A stretch of 64,000 bases of DNA from Gnetum montanum (taxonomy: Eukaryota; Streptophyta; Gnetopsida; Gnetales; Gnetaceae). The stretch covers positions 71,032 to 135,031 of the forward strand of contig MNCI01034793.1 in NCBI GenBank assembly GCA_015680685.1. The letters are read 5' to 3'. Positions 32,276 through 44,575 of this stretch are shown in pieces (the stretch's first letter is position 1; every line of letters begins with the position of its first letter). The position numbers and the translations under genes are program-made. A model generated the notes under the pieces. It worked only from the letters and a program-made list of their open reading frames with translations. It ran no database searches and had not been told where the DNA came from.

Positions 32276-32569
32276 TCATGAAAGGCTCCCGCCGCGCATC
32301 ATGCGCTTGAATTCCACAAAGTTCAGGGCGCCATCGCCATCTTCATCAACGGACGAAATCATATCGCGACATGCAGAGATCGTGTGGCCCTGAAGAAGAC
32401 CAAGCGAAGCCAGAATGGCCTGAAGCTCTTCTTTGCTGATAATACCGTCGCCGTTTGAGTCCACGCTCTCAATGGCCTGGCCAAGGCCTTCATCGTCTGT
32501 GTGAAGCCCTAGGATTTGTAAGGATTCCTCCATTTCATCTTTGCTCATAAATCCGTCGCCGTTTTGGTC
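32276..32569 (-). CDS. Calmodulin-like EF-hand protein, short; probably truncated or a pseudogene
   Basis: The ATG at 32548 gives 90 residues, but the first EF-hand begins upstream, in frame, at 32569 ([12 protein letters not shown]; the M is loop position 8). The other loops are [12 protein letters not shown] (residues 30-41) and [12 protein letters not shown] (68-79). All three keep Asp at 1, Asn/Asp at 3, Asp at 5, Gly at 6 and Glu at 12, so each should bind calcium. The C-terminus ([12 protein letters not shown]) and SLGLLQG linker match plant CML3/CML7-type proteins, which have four EF-hands in about 150 residues. Here the second hand seems fused to the third. No in-frame ATG lies upstream before a TAA; an upstream exon joined at CGCAG, or a frameshift after EDEHLRR in another frame, are both possible. 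Cytosolic calcium sensor by family. CpG-rich unlike its neighbours. Confidence 0.72.
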   Translation of the reverse strand, partial: DQNGDGFMSKDEMEESLQILGLHTDDEGLGQAIESVDSNGDGIISKEELQAILASLGLLQGHTISACRDMISSVDEDGDGALNFVEFKRMMRGGSLS

Positions 32570-33860
32570 GAACGTTGTCTGCGCAGATGCTCGTCCTCGC
32601 CGTTGCTCTGTCGTTCCTGTGAGTCTTTATTGCAGGTTTCCGTAATTGCCGCTTGCCTCTCTCCAGTGCTTACGAGATGGCTCAGAGGAGGCCAGAAATG
32701 GCGAAGCGTTGGCGCGATTGAAGTTTCAAACTAAGCTTGCGATCTTGAAGTTAATCCACGGAAGGTTGTGTAAATTAAGCCTATGATTCCGGTGCTTTGT
32801 ACAACGGGAATAAAGTGATAACGAGCAGTTTTCGAAAGTTTCTCGCGTGCTTGTTATGTGAAGTAACAGATTACTCTGATGACTTCGATTTGTTTGCGGT
32901 TTTCTTTGATCGGCAGTTATGAAGCAACGAACCTTAACTTTAACAACGGATATCCTCCCATAGGAATTCAGATTAATTCCTTAAGAAATTTTTCTTTTTA
33001 AGAGTTCATTATGCTTCAGATAAGACTAAGTTAAGGTACGAAGATGGCGGTGATGATATTTTCTGTGTTAATTTGGTGTGAATCAGTCAAGTCAATGTAT
33101 CTACAAAGTTGCAGACTGTGACGTTCATACACCTGCAGCAACAAAAACCGCCAAAATGGGGTGCAGCGGCGTTACAGAAATATCTTCGCACTTCCATGAA
33201 ACAAAAAACTTGAATCATACCACAAATCCGGAGGAAAACAAACAGCCTCTTCATTAATCTAAAGCTCTCTGGTGGAAAACCCTGCGAGTTAACAGGCAGC
33301 TGGAAAGCAGATATTCCGCACTGAAAGGATGAGAACGGAAATCGTACAACAACTGTAACTAAGCAGCGATGTGAAGAAGAGGGCAAAGTCAGTGAAAATG
33401 ATGCACAGAATGAACGAAATCATCTTCTTGTGTTATATCTCCTCCTCCCACTTACAGGATGCAAGAAAGCTAATACAAATCGGTGAAATCACAAAAGCCA
33501 ATACATATTACAAAATCACAAATCAGCCAAATCACAAATGCTAACGCTACCAACAAGCAATCAAGAATACCTCCATTGCAGTTGCAGAAGGCATAAATAA
33601 ATAGGCCTGCTTGAGAAGGTAACAGTGCACCAACATTCTACTGTATCGTCCAAATCTAGCCACGGCATCAATGCCGCTGGTATGCGTTCATGCTGCTGCT
33701 AAATTTGCGTTTCAACTGCTCCTTGTAGAGAACTGGGCATAAATGCTGACGTGCAGAGATAGCAGCAATTCATGGGCCACTAATTGCGATTTTAAGCAGA
33801 CCATGACGGGGCTGTGCTTTGCTTCCATTCTGAGATCCTTATTACTAATAAATTCCTTGG
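32570..33860. other. Unassigned low-repeat region upstream of the EF-hand gene
   Basis: Base composition is more balanced and CpG more common than in the repeats. A minus-strand frame at 33087-33386 (99 residues, Cys-rich at its C-terminus) has no motif I recognise. On the minus strand 32590-32720 reads as a second frame with [10 protein letters not shown], possibly the displaced start of the EF-hand protein. The rest may be its 5' region, but I see no clear promoter. 31746-32275, downstream of the gene, likewise shows only a possible CAATAAAAAG poly(A) signal on minus near 31530. Confidence 0.35.
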
Positions 33861-34129
33861 TTTATGAAAAACTAAATTTCATAAATGAAAACCAATTATG
33901 AGTTAAAACTTATAGCTTGGCATTGTGCTGGGTTAAAATTGACTTAAAGTTATATTATAATATAAATAATAATGTTCTATGAGCTCCCTATCAAAATCTT
34001 TAGCGTGTCATCTTTATTTATGATTATTATCACCATGTAAAATATTTTAGCATAGAATGCTCCAATTACAAATGCAATAAGTGCAATACTTAAACAGTTG
34101 CAAGTGGTATGAAAACCTTATTTATTTTT

Positions 34130-34450
34130 AAAAGAAAATATAAAAAGGAATCTATTTTAGGTTGGATATTTGAAATTTCTCATGCCATTGTTCAACCTAC
34201 TATTCTTTATGGTTGTATTGTATGTGGTACAACTCTAACAAATAAATATTGAAAATAAATAAAAGAGTTTTAGAATCTTGTTTAACTAGACAAATTTAAA
34301 GTGAAGAGATAGACACAATATAGCATTATGCTTCTTGAAGTAGAGATGATACCTTTAGAGGTTGAAGCTATTTGTTAGTTTATAGCCTATACTTATAATT
34401 TCAAGACTTTTTTCAAAAGAAAATGGTAAATCTTTAGTCATATTTTGTAT
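34130..34450 (+). mobile_element. LINE reverse transcriptase tail fragment
   Basis: Plus-strand translation gives HAIVQPTILYGCIVCGTTL, then KIKES-like and TQYSIMLLEVEMIPLEVEAI followed by FIAYTYNFKTFFKRKW. This pattern (LYG..VWG ... LLE....P.E..A) is typical of the region after the RT palm in many LINEs. Several stops. Boundaries are not visible. Confidence 0.45.
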
Positions 34451-36510
34451 AACTTATTCATTCAAGCTACCAATGTTAATTCTAGGGAAATATATAAAAG
34501 ACATGTTCATGTTACTTAAATATTGGACAAATATATTGTAATCATGATTTACAACTACTAATGTATTTTGCACAAATTTATTTGTCTAATAGATCTTTTG
34601 GTCCTACACAAATGTAATCAAATATTAGTTTCAATAATTGATATGTCAAGATATTAACATACAAATACAATAACATTCCTTGATACTAGAAACAATTAGT
34701 ACTAAGAAGGCAAGAAAACATTTATCATTCATTAGATATTAAACATTAAATTCTTGGGATAAGTTAAGGATGATGATGACTCAATAGACTTTACCATAAT
34801 CTCCTAAAAGCAAACTAGTACTTGCCATGTATCTACCAAAAATTTAAATTGTTAAAATCATTTATGCAAAAAGGTTCATTATCAATGGTAGTATTTATTC
34901 AAAGTATTGATACTAGTAGCTAATGGAGTACTCCAAATTAAATAAATAATGACAATATCTTCTTTGAAGTAAAAAGCATAGCTCTAGTGCTTAACGATCA
35001 TATAAATGCATCACATAAGTATGATATAATTAGTTATTAATATTATCTATAAGGGACTTTTTACATAGTTTTAAAAAAACTTAATGAGACATTAATATCT
35101 AATACATGAGGTAACATAGTTCAATAACAATAATAGTATGTATTAACTTAGAAACAACCAATGTTATATGTAAATAGTGCATTCATCATATAAATATCCA
35201 TGAAATAATCATCAATTATCATACAAGTCTAATAGAAACTAGCAAAAATAGCATATAATATAACAAATGCTAATAAAATAATGTAAATTAATGGTAAATA
35301 TGTGCTAATTATTTAAAGCTAAGAGATAACAAAAAATCATTAATAATGTTTAAAATGTACATTGAGGAAGCAATATCTCTATATTTCAAGCCAAGTGACT
35401 GTAAATCAAGAGACTAAAACATGCAATCATACATAATATGATGTCTTTCCTACATAGTAATGCAATAGATAATGTACATTATGTTAAATATTATATCTTT
35501 TGCTATCAAAAAAATAATGCAATAAAATCACATCATGGGTAATAAGCCAAAGCAAGAATTTTATTTTCCTGGACATTGAACCCTTTTGCAAGAGTTTTCA
35601 TTCCACTTAGATTAGGAACAACTCACATAATAAATACATAGCAAGATAAGAGGGTAGTGGCATATTAAGTGTAACACCTCTTAACCTAGGCTTAGGCTAG
35701 AATGGTTTTACTTAAAAATTAAAACACAAATTTATAAAATCAATAAGATGCCAAAACATTTATAGGTAGGCATCTGAATAATAGGCATAGAAGGATACAC
35801 AAATTAAAAAATACATTAAATATAAAATTGTAATGTCAGTAGCCCTTCGCATATAAAATCTAATCTATTCACTAAGTGATAATAGCTCAGTGCCCCTAAT
35901 GCCCAAGCCATGAACATTGCAATAAAATAAACATTATTAAATCAAGGCATTGTGCTACTATTGTTTCAAAATAAATTTGAATAACCACTTCCATGTTAAT
36001 ATCCAATTACCGAACTTAAATTAAACAGAAAAGTAAAGTTGGCCTTGCACCGAAGACACGTAGGTACAAAGTCCACGCATGCCAACCAAAATAAATTAAA
36101 AAAATACAATTGTAGAAGTTGAACATTACAACTTAATAATTACAGCAAAGTTTCAAAATCAACACAATGTTAGACGTACATAAATTATAATCTATGCATA
36201 TTTTTATCTAATTACTTGTCACAAACATATGTTTCACCTAAGAGGTAAAAAACAAAAAAAAATTAATCCATATGAATAAGTAGGAAAATTGAATTATAAA
36301 TACTCCATTAAGGGTTTGGAACTAAGCATCAAGTAGCTGGACAACCTTGCATAGGAGTTGCCACATCTAAACATGTTAGCATCTAAACATGAAATAAATA
36401 AATCAATCATAGAAAGTTAAACCAAACAAAAATTTCACCACCATTCCCAAGCCCCATAATTTATGAAAGCTAGCAAAAAACTCTTAGTATCAAAGAATTA
36501 GAAGTTGAGA
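34451..36510. other. AT-rich stretch with no recognised feature
   Basis: No coding motif, RNA gene or clear repeat boundary is visible. The stretch is very AT-rich and ends where element 3 begins abruptly inside reverse transcriptase. Confidence 0.5.
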
Positions 36511-37330
36511 TTTGTACTCATTATGGATGACTTCTCTACTTATGGGGCTACATTTGAGCAAGGCTTGGATCACCTTGAGCAAGTACTGAAAAGATGTGTT
36601 GAAATAAACCTTAGGCTCAATTGGCAAAAAATCCATTTAATGGTCTAGGAAGATAGAGTACTGGGGCAAAGAATTACTCAAGCAAGGATTAAGGTAGACC
36701 TTGGAAAGATAAGGGTCAACCAAGGAATCACATGCCAACCAAAGATGATCAAAGACATCCAATCATTCCTTAGATACACTAGCTACTATTGGTGGTTCAT
36801 AGAGAATTTCTCTAAGATCACAAAGTTGTTAGTCAAGCTTACAAAGAAAGATGCTTCATTCATCTAGACCAAGTGTGAACATGCATTCCAATAGGTAAAG
36901 AGAAAACTCGTAGAAACTCTAATTCTACAGGAACTAGATTGGTCCAAATCATTTTGTATAATGATAGATGCATCTAATTATGCCTTGGGAGTCATGCTTA
37001 CATAGTTGGATGATAAGAAATGTCCATATTACATCCACTACACAGGTTGAAGCATTGTGGGTGCACAATTGAATTACACCACAACTGAGAAAGAACTAAT
37101 GGCAGTGGTGTATGCTCTCGAAAAATTTAGGCACTATGTGGTTGACTATAAATTGTTTATGCACACATATCATAGTATCATCCACTTCCTAATGAATAAG
37201 CAAATGGTGAGCCCTTGTATCATACAATGGCTCATGATCTTTTAGGAATTCGATCTCACAATGGTAGATCGAGAAGGTACTGAGAATATGATCATTGATC
37301 ATCTCTCTCAGTGAAGATGGGATAACAAAG
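36511..37330 (+). pseudogene. Element 3 reverse transcriptase palm end and RNase H
   Basis: MDDFSTYGATFEQGLDHLEQ keeps both palm aspartates, followed by RLNWQKIHLMV, FLRYTSYYWWFIENFSKITK and LVETLILQELDWSKSFCIM. RNase H follows: MIDASNYALGVML with its first Asp, TTEKELMAVVYALEKFRHY with the Glu, and MHTYHSIIHFLMNKQMV, where the expected TDH aspartate has become Tyr. It ends EFDLTMVDREGTENMIIDHLS. RNase H would remove the RNA template. Scattered stops replace Gln/Trp codons. Confidence 0.85.
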
Positions 37331-38720
37331 AGGAAGAGAACCTGCTCTCTAATCAATTTCTAGATGAACTTCTCTTTACAAGAGTGATAAATGACCAAGT
37401 GCCCACCGAATCAAAATGGTATGATGGCATCCTCACTAACCTTCTCACTCAAGAGATGCCACAAGATCTAGACTTTAGGAAGAAATAATAGTTTCTTCAT
37501 TAGGCTAAGTACTTCATATAAATCAATGGAGACCTTTACAAGGTATGCACCAATGGCTTGGTTCATTAGTGTGTCCCTGATACATACCTATTGCACATTC
37601 TCCAAGATGCTCATGAAGGTCCTTATGGAGGCCATCATGTGAGAGGATACACAACCATAAAAATCTTGATGGAAAGATACTATTGGCCTACAATCTTCAG
37701 GGATGATCACTACTTTGTCCAATCCTGTGAACACCGTCAGTGAGATAGTGGAATGACCACTTGAATGGAAGGTCCTTAACACTGGATTAAACCACTAGAG
37801 CCCTTTGACATATGGGGCATAGAATTCATGGGTTCCATCACCCCCATGTCTGATGGAAAGGCATACATCATCATTGTATTAGTCAAGTACTACCCCAAAT
37901 GGATAGAAGTAGTAGTCGTCACTGATTGTACATTATCCACTACTACTCAACTTGTACAATAACATATTGTAAATAGATTTGGTGTGCTACATGCACTAAT
38001 CTTTGACAATGGAACCCATTTTATAGGTGCCACCTTTTGGAAGTTGATGCAATGCTTAGCGGTGGAACATAAATTAACAACACCCTATCAACCCCAAGCC
38101 AATGGTCAACTAGAAGTTACCAATAGGGAGATCACAAAGATTCTAACGTGGACTGTAAGTAAATATAGAAGAGACTAGAGAAAAAAACTCAACAATGTCT
38201 TTTAGGCCTACTTCTCAATGTGGAAACTTTCTATAGGCTACTCTCCCTATGAGTTTGTGTACGAAAAAGTCCCAACACTTCTAATCCAATCCAAGCATCA
38301 TACACTTTCAACAACCTATGACTTGGAACTTAACCTAAGCCTAGCACAAAGACAAAGATTGATCAACCTGAATGTGCTAGATGAAAATCGATTAGTGGCC
38401 CTATCTTTGAATGAAGTGCACAAGGTATACAACAAAAAACATCATGACCTCAGAATATAGAAACTAAAATTTCAAACTAGAGATAAGTTTTTCTACTAGA
38501 ACTCCACACACATACCTCAAAAAATAAAGTTTCAAACATTGTGGAAGGAACCTTATATAATTGATGAAACCTTTCCCTCTACAGCCATGTTAATCTACAA
38601 ACTTGATATTCCAAAGAAAAAGTAGCTAGACAACATCCAACAAGTGAAATCTTGGAGCCAAGACAAGCCAATGCAACTACTACCTCATCGAATGGACACT
38701 CACACTCTATATTCTGCATC
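37331..38720 (+). pseudogene. Element 3 integrase pseudogene
   Basis: The N-terminal zinc-binding region is decayed (DAHEGPYGGHHVRGY ... SCEHRQ, where the second Cys is now Arg). The core has DIWGIEFMG, in which the first catalytic Asp has changed to Glu, IFDNGTHF intact and NGQLEVTNREITK intact. The C-terminal part reads RQRLINLNVLDENRLVAL and VNKVYNKKHHDLRI-like sequence, then TLWKEPYIIDETF. Compared with element 1 it is the less intact integrase. Confidence 0.82.
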
Positions 38721-40180
38721 TCTTTCCTTCAACCCAATCATGGGAGAGATGGCCATCCATGCTAACCATACACATGGCTTCTCAATTTTTCACTTTTTTG
38801 TTTTATACATTTTTATTTTACAACATCATTAATATGTTTTATCTTTCTTGAATATTTTATACTTTCTTATATATTTTACTTTATTTTTATGTGACTTTTC
38901 ATTATTTTTGCTAATAAAAATGCTTTATTACTATAGGACATAGTGCCAAGGTTATTGTTTACTAATGGTGGTTTATGCTTAATGTTTTTATTATTAATGT
39001 TTGGTTTCTATTTTCAAATTTTAATGTTTGATGACTAAGACATGGTTTATTTTTCATAGAATAGGTAGTCAGTCCACATCATCCACCCATCCACAAACTC
39101 TATGGTTTTTCTTATTTTGGAAGTTTGAGATCCCTTTCATTAAATAAACTTTTAATTAGTTGGTGACCTTGGTAGTTTTTGGAATTGGGAAGGATTCAAA
39201 GGTTTGCACAAGTTTTGACTTCAAGGGGACTCAATACTCTTTGTACTCTTCTTCTTACTTAAGTGCATGAGTGTTTTCATGGACTTCTTACTATTCCATA
39301 TTGATCAATAATAGGAAGTTAAATAAAATTTTTATATGATGTGGTTCCCATCCAAAAAAAACCATGATGGAAATTCAAAACACATCCCTTAGACATATAA
39401 ACAAGCTATAAGCACTAGTTATAGGACTAGAAAGACATGTTACCTATGCCTCAAGCTCCCCTCTAACTAAGACCCTCTCATACTTCCTGCTTCTTTTTTC
39501 TTCTCTTTATGGAATGATGGTTGTTTTGTGGGAGCACTCTTGTGTCTTGAGGGGATGAATCGGTGTTGGAGTGGTTATGCGAAGTCATTGAAAGTGGTTG
39601 GTTTTGATCTAGACTAAGAATGGATCTTCTTAGGTCATTTTAAATACAAACTTCACAAGGGACTTCTTATTACCTTAATTCAGGATTCCATCCCACCTTA
39701 TCCATCATCCATCTATGCTACCCGTAACTCACCTCACTACCAATTTCCATGTTATGTTCGATGTCTTAGTTTAACGTGTTGGAATTCTTGGATAGATTCC
39801 CCCTCGTTGGTTCTTAAATTTCCATAAGCATTAATCAATTGTGGGGCCCACTGACTCCTTAGTTAAGGTTATGCAAGGGCATGTGCTTGCATTGGGGACG
39901 ACCGACTTGCATATCTCTTAGTTTGGATAGTTAAGCTCTTTACCCTAGACATTGCTACAATTACATCTTTTGCATGCCCCATTTTGCATCCAACTTTGTG
40001 CTTCTTAAACTTTCATAAAGCTTTATTTTCCAACCATTTTCTAAATTTTCTAAACTCCAACATCCTCTTCTACTATTTTCATCATGTTAGTGGCTTTTTG
40101 GGGTTCCATTGAACACCCATTTCACTCAAAAATACCTTGCATTTTCAAAGTTTCCTAAAGTCAATAGTGGTCAACAACCA
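38721..40180. other. Post-integrase spacer of element 3
   Basis: Non-coding and homologous to 19426-20826, including the part hidden by Ns there (39105-39352). It contains a T-rich start, then unremarkable sequence. Confidence 0.75.
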
Positions 40181-40182
40181 CA

Positions 40183-40270
40183 TCAACTAGGCCTAGTTGA
40201 CATAGCTGACCCTATTGACAAGGCATCATTGACTAGGCCTTGTCGATGTGATGCAAAAGATCTATAAATA
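40183..40270 (+). promoter_or_regulatory. Palindrome-plus-TATA module before the extra ORF (element 3)
   Basis: TCAACTAGGCCTAGTTGA (40183-40200) is a perfect 18-bp palindrome. A second GGCC-centred motif (ACTAGGCCTTGTCGA) lies about 50 bases on, and TATAAATA (40263-40270) follows. Layout matches 20833-20904 and the LTR U3. The palindrome is intact but differs in its outer bases from the copies in the LTRs, as if its symmetry, rather than its exact sequence, was kept. Confidence 0.5.
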
Positions 40271-40729
40271 TTACTAAACACTTTGAAATTTTTATCATTT
40301 ACTTCATAGTAAGAGAGGAGTTTTGCCATTTTTCAGAGCCCAAAACCTTCCAAAGTCCATAACTTTCAAACTATTTGTCTAAATTACTCCATTCTTTGAT
40401 CTTGTTGCTATCGGAGGTAGGCTCCTAGTCATGGAGGTTGTAAACCTTAAGGTTTCTAACAACAAATTTTTGAAAAAATGTTATGACTTCCCCAAAGAGC
40501 TAATGAATATAATGATATTAAACCATCAATGTTTGTGAGTTTGACCCTTTTAATAGCCTCTGGTATGACTATAATAACTTATTAACATTAAAATACAAAT
40601 ACATTAATGATTAAAATTGATCAAATCAACCATAATCACAACTTAGCTAGGTGTAGCCTGCCTAATGAGATAAGGTATCCTAATTATTACATGTTACGTA
40701 ATAATTGCTAACCCATGGTCATGTTGTGA

Positions 40730-43580
40730 TTATAGATGGCACTAAGACTGAAATGACCACAGGAGGGAGGACCATCTTAACAAATGGAGAAATGACCTAG
40801 AGTTGGAAGGGGTCAACAAGAATAAGCCCAGGAAAAATTAGAAAAAATCCATGCAATGGGACCTTTTTGGGAGAGGCCCAAAGTGGAATCTCTTTGACAA
40901 ATTCCTGAGGAAGAGGCTAAAACAAAACAATTGCAACAAGAAGAGGCACGAGGGCCCATACTGAGACTTGAAGTCACACTAACACAAGCCTACCTTAACA
41001 CAACTAGGCCTTGTGATGTCCAATGCTCAATTCTTCAAGAACTGAATTTTAGGCCATTATTAGAGCATGCTCTAGTAGATGTAAAGACATAGTTGCAAAC
41101 CTTTCCCATGTAGCCAATCATCACTTCAAGTGGGAAGTGGTATATGGAAGAGATGTACCTCTTCTAGAACAATAGCAGGGCAAGTTCCATTGTGAAAATC
41201 AAGGACATTCAAGTGTCCTACTCGATTGAAACCATCACACAAGCTCTTAGGTTGCTTGATTATAGAACACAACTAGTAGAAATATCTATGTAAGCTAATC
41301 TAGAGGTGAAAAAGGAGTGGACTTAGTGGTGTTACAGGGTTAATCATAAAGAGTTTGGTGTGCTCACATTGGCAGAGCATGGTGAAGCCTAGTAAGGTGA
41401 CTACCTTCTCTGCCTAAGCATGCATTGCTCTAAGAAATAAAATTCTAGCAAACCTTCCATAATTAATCTATTTATAGATTGAAAAGTATTTCAAAGGGAA
41501 TAAATGTGGAATGAAAATCCTACCCTTCCCATGCCTTATCAGAAAACTTTGCAAAAGGGAAGGGATAGTCTGCTACATAAATGAGACAATCAAGCATACT
41601 CCTATTACCTCTTGGTTAGAAATGAGGAAGGACAAGACACCTATCTTATCTAAAGAAGAGGAGAAAAAACTTTCACCTCCATCACCTACTCAAGAAACAA
41701 CATCAGAAACCTGTGCTACCATTAAGCACCTCCATAAAATTCATGAGAACCTTTTACAATAGTAGGAGTAGTGAGTAGGAATGAGTGGTGGAGATCCATG
41801 TATGTATCAACGTACAATGAGTCAACTTAATGAAGTGGCTTGAACAAATAGTCAAATGGAGGAAGGTGGAAAAATAGTTTCAACCCAATAAACATAGCTA
41901 CCCTCGAGATCAAATCCTAGTGCTTGAGACATGATGATGTATCTTTCTCAACACCATCTATTCCCTTAAATCTTTGGGAATGTTGCCTCCTTTTTAGTGT
42001 GCTTGGAGGAGGGAAAGGGAGAAATTGTACTAGTGATGTAGCACTAAGGGTAGGAGATAGGTGCAGAAGTTATTGTTGATTAAATTGCTGAGGCATTAAA
42101 CACACCTATGGTATCTATACTAAACATTTTTACATTTAGAGATGTGTAGATGTTCACGAGAACTTTCAGTGAAAGATTGAATGTAGCCTAGCATGAAGAG
42201 TTGCTAGACTGACTAGTGGGGACTAGGCAATCAATTTCAGATGTCTTTAATTTCCTAGATAACATTACTACAACCCATTCAAAAATACTCAAATAAAAGG
42301 GAAAATGTATCATCCTAGAAGGGCAAGTTGAAATGGCTAAAGCACAAAACTAATGCTTGGCCACAAAGGTTGCTCAATTGCATGCCACCTTTATTGACCC
42401 CACACTCCTCAACCCTACAATAACAAGAGATAAAGCTTTTTAGCAACTTCATGAAAAATTAAAACAAGTTTAGGAGGAAATGGTGACATCCATCTTTAAG
42501 TAGTCCATAGCCAAAGCAAAGACCTATTCAATTCAAAAGGACTTTTTTAAACATGCTAAGAAAATGAAACTCTAGCTACATAGAACCATCACCTACAAAA
42601 TGTTAATGCACAAAAATGATAGATGCAAGAATTCATCCATCAATAATAAGAGTAGTTAGCCAGATTGAATATGAAATTGAGGAGATTGGCAATAAAAACA
42701 TGTAATCTCTCTATGGAGGAAGTCTATACCTTACATCAAAAATCTACCATTGAAATTACCACCTAGAAAAATGAGGCTCTCAAATTTGAAAGAGTTAAGA
42801 ATCACTATAGAGACCATATTGGCCTAGAGAAGGAGGTGAATGAGAAACATATCCAAGTGGATAAGGTGAAACTAAATGAGACCCTCCAACAACTCTAGCA
42901 AGGAAGAGAAGTATGGCAACCTATCATTAATGGGATAAATACCTACAACAAAGTGGAGATCTACATGAAGGAGTTGCAAATCAAAGAGATGGAAAATTAT
43001 ATTGAACTGGCCAATCTCCAATACATAAATTTGGCAATCCTAACTACTGGATGACTATGATTAGAACTTGAAAAGTAGGTGGCTAGCTCGTACCTACTGT
43101 ACGAGGCCAATTTCAATCACCACAAGCACACCAAGCAAAAGCATGGGATGGCAAATGTTGAACTTGAATTTCTCAAGGCATGATTCATTGAACAATGATC
43201 AACTATCGAGGGCCTGGTTAGGAGAATGAATGATTACCAAGAGCTATAAAATGTAATTAGGGCATTTCACATCAAGTGCAAACAATTCATTGCCTAGTTC
43301 ATCAATGCTAAAGAGTTGTTCCTAGCAATTCCCTATCCTTCGAATGTGCCCATTCTAGTTCATATTGGTGAAGCTGCATGGACCTTGCACGATCCTAGCA
43401 GTAAGTAGGAGAAAATGAAAGCATTGTTAGATTCTTTTTGTCTACCACTAGAAGTTGCAACAATAGCTAGATAGCCATAATAGCCTCAACCATCACATGT
43501 GCCTAAAGCTAGAGAAGGTCTGTCAAAGCCTCAAGAGCCTCCACTACCTAGGACCATGTAATCTTTTCAACTATCTTCAT
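40730..43580 (+). pseudogene. Extra 3' ORF of element 3
   Basis: Homologous along its length to 21331-24270. Readable parts include NPWSCCDYRWH-type start, MWPIITSSGKWYMEEMYLF-like sequence, MKILPFPCLIRKLCKREGIV (41511) and SPPSPTQETTSETCATIKHL, then a long Lys/Glu/Leu-rich, coiled-coil-like stretch (42300-43250) and a Pro-rich end. Frame is broken by stops and small indels different from those of element 1, so both derive from a longer intact ORF. Function unknown. Confidence 0.62.
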
Positions 43581-43784
43581 GTCATTAGAGGACATGTTGT
43601 CTAAATTTTGTTTGGTGTTCAATTTTGTGTCATGAACACCATAATTTGTAATTTTGTTGATTCATACATTGAGGCACTTGATTTTATCATGTAGTTTTGT
43701 TGTGTCATGTGCTAGTCAATAATACCATATCTTCCTAATTTTGTCAAAAACTTGAGAACAAGTTTTCATTCAATGTTGGGGGTA

Positions 43785-44575
43785 TGATGAGTTGTGAGTT
43801 GGCTACATTGATCAGGCCAAGTTGACTAGGCCCCATCAATTGGGTTGCATCTCCTAGGCCCCATCAACATGTCATTTGATGCATTGATGTGGCCCCATCT
43901 ATGCAAGGTCTATTCTTGCTTATAAATATGTTCGAACTTGCCATATTTAGGCATCATCTTATCATAATTGTAGTGAAGCTCTTGTAGTTTTTACATTCAA
44001 AAGTTAGAATATTTTCCCAAGTGCTCGCAGTAGGAGTCATTAAGTGTACAAATTTTTATTTGAGCACTATTGTACCTAAGAATGATAGTGTGTGCAATAA
44101 TAAAGATAAGCTTCTTGATAAACCTTGTAGCATTCTTGATAGCTTAAATGTTTATTCATGCATTTAATGTTTTCAGTGATTTATTCAATGTACCTCAGTA
44201 ATTAAGTTAATTAAGTAATTAAGCAAGATAAGCTAAATAACAATTAAATAAAAACATAAGTACAGTTGCTTTGAGCATGTGTATGATGTTGGTAATCCTA
44301 ACAGCACTTAACACTTGGCAACCCAACAATGTTCTATGTGTTCAGGATGTGTACAAAAAGTGGGACTGGATACTTATGTTAAAACTAGTTAAACAATAGT
44401 GAGCCCATCAGATGAAAGTAGACATTAAATTACTTTATTCTTTATCCTATTTATTTTAAGCACCAAAATTATAAAATATAAAATGATAAAAACTAGGTTC
44501 CTCAATTACACGTAAACCATACCCTTAAGCTTCACAATTATAATTGGGAAGATAATGAACATTCTCAATGCCTAA
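43785..44575 (+). repeat. Element 3 3' LTR, left part
   Basis: Starts TGATGAGTTG after GGGGGTA. The GGCC-centred palindromes in U3 are more diverged than in element 1. TATAAATA at 43921-43928. The copy is broken at CCTAA (44571-44575), the target site of element 5, and the remaining 120 bases lie at 54528-54646. Confidence 0.85.

Noticed and set aside
33087-33386. 99-residue Cys-rich minus-strand frame
   Set aside because: No recognisable domain, signal peptide pattern or neighbouring support; kept only as a note in the unassigned region.
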